DNA from: Temnopleurus reevesii
Taxonomy: Eukaryota; Echinodermata; Echinoidea; Temnopleuroida; Temnopleuridae
Assembly (NCBI GenBank): GCA_036244855.1
Contig: BQKZ01004839.1
Span: forward strand, 1 to 19,246
DNA: 19,246 nt
Direction of reading: 5' to 3'
In this document: positions 16,935 to 19,246 of the stretch, in pieces
Numbering within the stretch: position 1 is the first letter of the stretch
How the letters are laid out: every line of letters starts with the position of its first letter
Position numbers and translations under genes: made by a program
The notes under the pieces: generated by a model
Databases searched by the model: none
The model's input: the letters and a program-made list of their open reading frames with translations, nothing else
What the model was told of the DNA's origin: nothing

Positions 16935-18015
16935 GAAGCTTTGCTACTTGAAGATTCCTCCTCTGAATGTAGTGAATCAATTGCATCTATTGTACTTTAA
17001 ACCTGACTTCAGCACAATCAGGTTTGGTGCCTCGTATATTCTATATACATACATTTTCTGACAAAAATACTTGAAGACATGTTATACTCAATAGAAATAC
17101 CGATACTTTATCTACATTCTTTATAAAAGAGAAAATTAACATATTCATGTTAAGAATGAATGGAGAGCTGTCCGCAATGATGCCACGGATTTTGTCAATG
17201 TTGCCAACTCAATCATCCCCATGATAGGGCATCACTAAAATTCGGAATATTTCTATTTGTTTGAACGGATCATTTAATCATTTTAGTTTTCTACAACTAT
17301 TTACAATTCACCCGTTCTCTGTTTATTGGCTACCGCAACTTTCCAAAAGTGCCAAGTTATTTTGTATGTGTGTATGTGCGTGTGTGTGTACGTGCCAGAT
17401 ATTACATTAACGATTGCAGCTTCCTTTCAACGCATCCCTCATTCATGTGTATACTATATATGGTATAACATACATTTACAAACTTACAATGAATTAGGAA
17501 TTTTCTAGTTGACTATTTTTCCCCTCGTTTTCTGCGCAGCCACAAAATGAGTTTCTATACAAAATGTGGCTCAATTGACAAGTGAATCAAATTAAACTAT
17601 CTAACCGTGAATTTATCTCCAAATGTTTACATTTATATCATATAAATAATATTTTGAATCTTTGACTCAATACCACATGCAGCTATAACAACAAGTTAAT
17701 GTTTACTGTAAAAAATAACATAATAGTCGCACATTTCTCACTGCTAATCTGGCGTGCACTTGATAGAAACTTTTGTGTCAGAAAGAATTGAAAAAAAAGA
17801 GGTGCGGCGAGCACCGACACCTCTGGCATATTCCATATATTGATTGCGATGTCATTTTGAATGGTCATGATCATGGTGGTGTTTTGGCTTCAGTTCAATC
17901 AAACGCGGTGATGATACGCATAAAGTGACCCCCTCCCTCAAGCAGTCAACCTAACATGTATGACATACTTATTTCTGATTCTTTGATTTACCCCCAGGCT
18001 ACTCGCCCCTTTAAA
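16935..18015. other. Unassigned sequence with a short (TG)n run
   Basis: An interrupted TG tract lies at 17364-17394. Frames are at most about 63 codons and show nothing conserved. No other feature was seen. Confidence 0.4.
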
Positions 18016-18017
18016 GG

Positions 18018-18290
18018 CTGACTCACACCTTTGCGTTTTTCGCCTGCGTCGGCCGGCGGCCCAGCGGGTTTTGGACGCACAAAGACGCATGTGATATGGC
18101 GGACTGACGTTCGGTGTACATTCCTTGAGAGCTAGTCAAATGTCAGCGTATACTGTGCGCCAGGGGAGCGTTTTTAATATTCACAAACGCTGGGCCGACA
18201 CTGGCTAAAACACCAGGATGCTGCCTTTTGTAGCGTTTTCTCGCTAAGCACGCTATCAAAATCCTCCTCCTGCCGTTCCACAGATTTTTG
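18018..18290 (+). repeat. GC-rich, CpG-rich repeat-like segment
   Basis: It opens GACTCACACCTTTGCGTTTT and contains GCGTCGGCCGGCGGCCCAGC, GACGCACAAAGACGCATGTG and, nearer the end, AAACGCTGGGCCGACACTGG and TGTAGCGTTTTCTCGCTAAG. GGCCCAGCG and CGCTGGGCC are inverse copies, so the segment may be a degraded inverted-repeat element. The composition differs sharply from its AT-rich flanks. A weakly similar patch lies at 11783-11935. An unannotated exon or small CpG island is an alternative. Confidence 0.4.
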
Positions 18291-19233
18291 AGGAAATTCA
18301 ATAAATTTGCCATTTATTACAGGTCTATACGAAAGAAAAGACGAGGAGGTAAATTAACTACATTTAGTTTAAAATAATTGGAGGAAATTGTAACAATTTT
18401 TGCGACATTCATTCCAACTTGCGCTTTCAAAATGCACCCCTATTTCCGAAAACTAGGGAACATGCTGCATGAAACAGATGTCAAGTCGGCCCCTGGGTGG
18501 GAGGGGTGGATCCAGGGGCGTAGAGGACTATGTTCCCTATTGGCGATGCACATGCGATGGACTGTGTAGATTCTCCTCAAAATCTTGGGTAACATCCTGC
18601 CCATATTGGATATTAAATTACCCGTTTTAACTGTCTGAGGGTCTTTTTCTTAACCAACCAGAGCTAAGTTAAACCATAGACCTACCACTCCAACACAAGA
18701 AAAATAATACTAGTTAAATTGCATTTTAACCAACAGCACAAAAGTTGCATTAGGTATAGTATTTCAACATGTAAAGAGAATTTTATAAAAAATTATACAC
18801 ATTTAACATTGATCCTGAACTTTCTTTTTTGTTTTATTATGTTTTGCTTTTTGCTTTGGGTATCTTAAGAGTGGATCACATGATATGAAGAACCCATGTA
18901 AGGGCAGTTCTACTTTTGTTCCCATTGTAAAAAAAATCTGAAATTAACGGCTTGTCACGCAAGCCCACAAGTGTAATGATCCTGATAATACTAATAATAG
19001 CGATCACAATGCTGGAGGAACCTTGAGGTTAAATTATCTTCTGATTTCAATTGAAAATGAACAAGATTGATTGTGCGTAAACTTGCTTCAAACATGGTTT
19101 AAAACACATTAAGAAATGTCTGTCAACTTGTACTTGTCCTTGTAGAAGTCTTGCAAGACATTGGCAATTGATCCTCAACCAAAAAAGTAAGTCGTTATTG
19201 ATTGTTGAAAAGTGATAAAAAATCAATTTTTTC
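18291..19233. other. Unassigned intergenic sequence
   Basis: CCAGGGGCGTAG (18512-18523) resembles a fragment of a common repeat. The 16-mer shared with the 15787 hairpin lies at 19056-19071. No gene or RNA was recognised. Confidence 0.4.
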
Positions 19234-19246
19234 GGGGGGGGGGGGG
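19234..19246 (+). repeat. Poly(G) run at the window edge
   Basis: Thirteen G end the window. Such a run is a common place for assembly breaks and base-calling errors, so its length is unreliable. Confidence 0.8.

Noticed and set aside
16643..17000. Poly-Asp and poly-Met frames, possible acidic protein
   Set aside because: Both come from the same GAT microsatellite read in different frames, with no coding sequence beyond the repeat.

Overview
The window looks like non-coding, transposon-rich DNA from an animal nuclear genome. It is AT-rich, and no long open frame looks like a conserved protein. There are many microsatellites, short non-autonomous inverted-repeat elements, a tRNA-derived SINE and the 3' end of a non-LTR retrotransposon. 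The SINE body and the recurring element termini of the type CAGGGGCC..TTGCAYAAAA remind me of marine invertebrates, perhaps an echinoderm. That assignment rests on memory of repeat style and is tentative. Nothing suggests bacterial or phage DNA: there are no operons, no ribosome-binding sites and no dense coding.

Layout. 1-1230 holds an ERE-like palindrome, a 175-nt polypurine tract and a tRNA-derived SINE. 2098-5000 is a dense transposon cluster. It contains a small hairpin MITE (2098-2217), MITE family A/B (2705-2860 and 3274-4853), MITE family E copy 1 (2881-3116), and two further elements nested inside the second A/B copy. One of these is an 890-bp foldback element (3377-4266) made of about 16 GTCGAC-bordered modules and flanked by GTGTTC duplications. 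The other is a 502-bp TTAA-flanked element (4295-4796). 5766-5893 and 14020-14145 are two copies of a cloverleaf-like MITE. E copies 2 and 3 lie at 7036-7270 and 9680-9834. A non-LTR retrotransposon 3' end with an (AAAT)n tail lies near 9000-9342. CA/TA, GA and GAT microsatellites sit at 8186-8344, 12913-13033 and 16686-16930.

Gene signals are sparse and all tentative. Around 15.3-15.6 kb there is a possible divergent promoter. On the minus strand it has a TATA box, a spaced initiator and a leader exon ending in a strong splice donor at 15050. On the plus strand it has a CCAAT box, a TATA-like box and a short ATG frame. Two further minus-strand exon candidates are a TISU/YY1-like start with a strong donor (9982-9884) and a 28-codon terminal exon encoding a membrane segment behind a good splice acceptor (2366-2283). 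They could be parts of one or more minus-strand genes, but nothing in the sequence proves a link.

The most informative structure is the nested insertion at 3274-4853. The neighbouring A copy serves as an uninterrupted reference. It shows that two unrelated elements entered one MITE, each leaving an intact target-site duplication.
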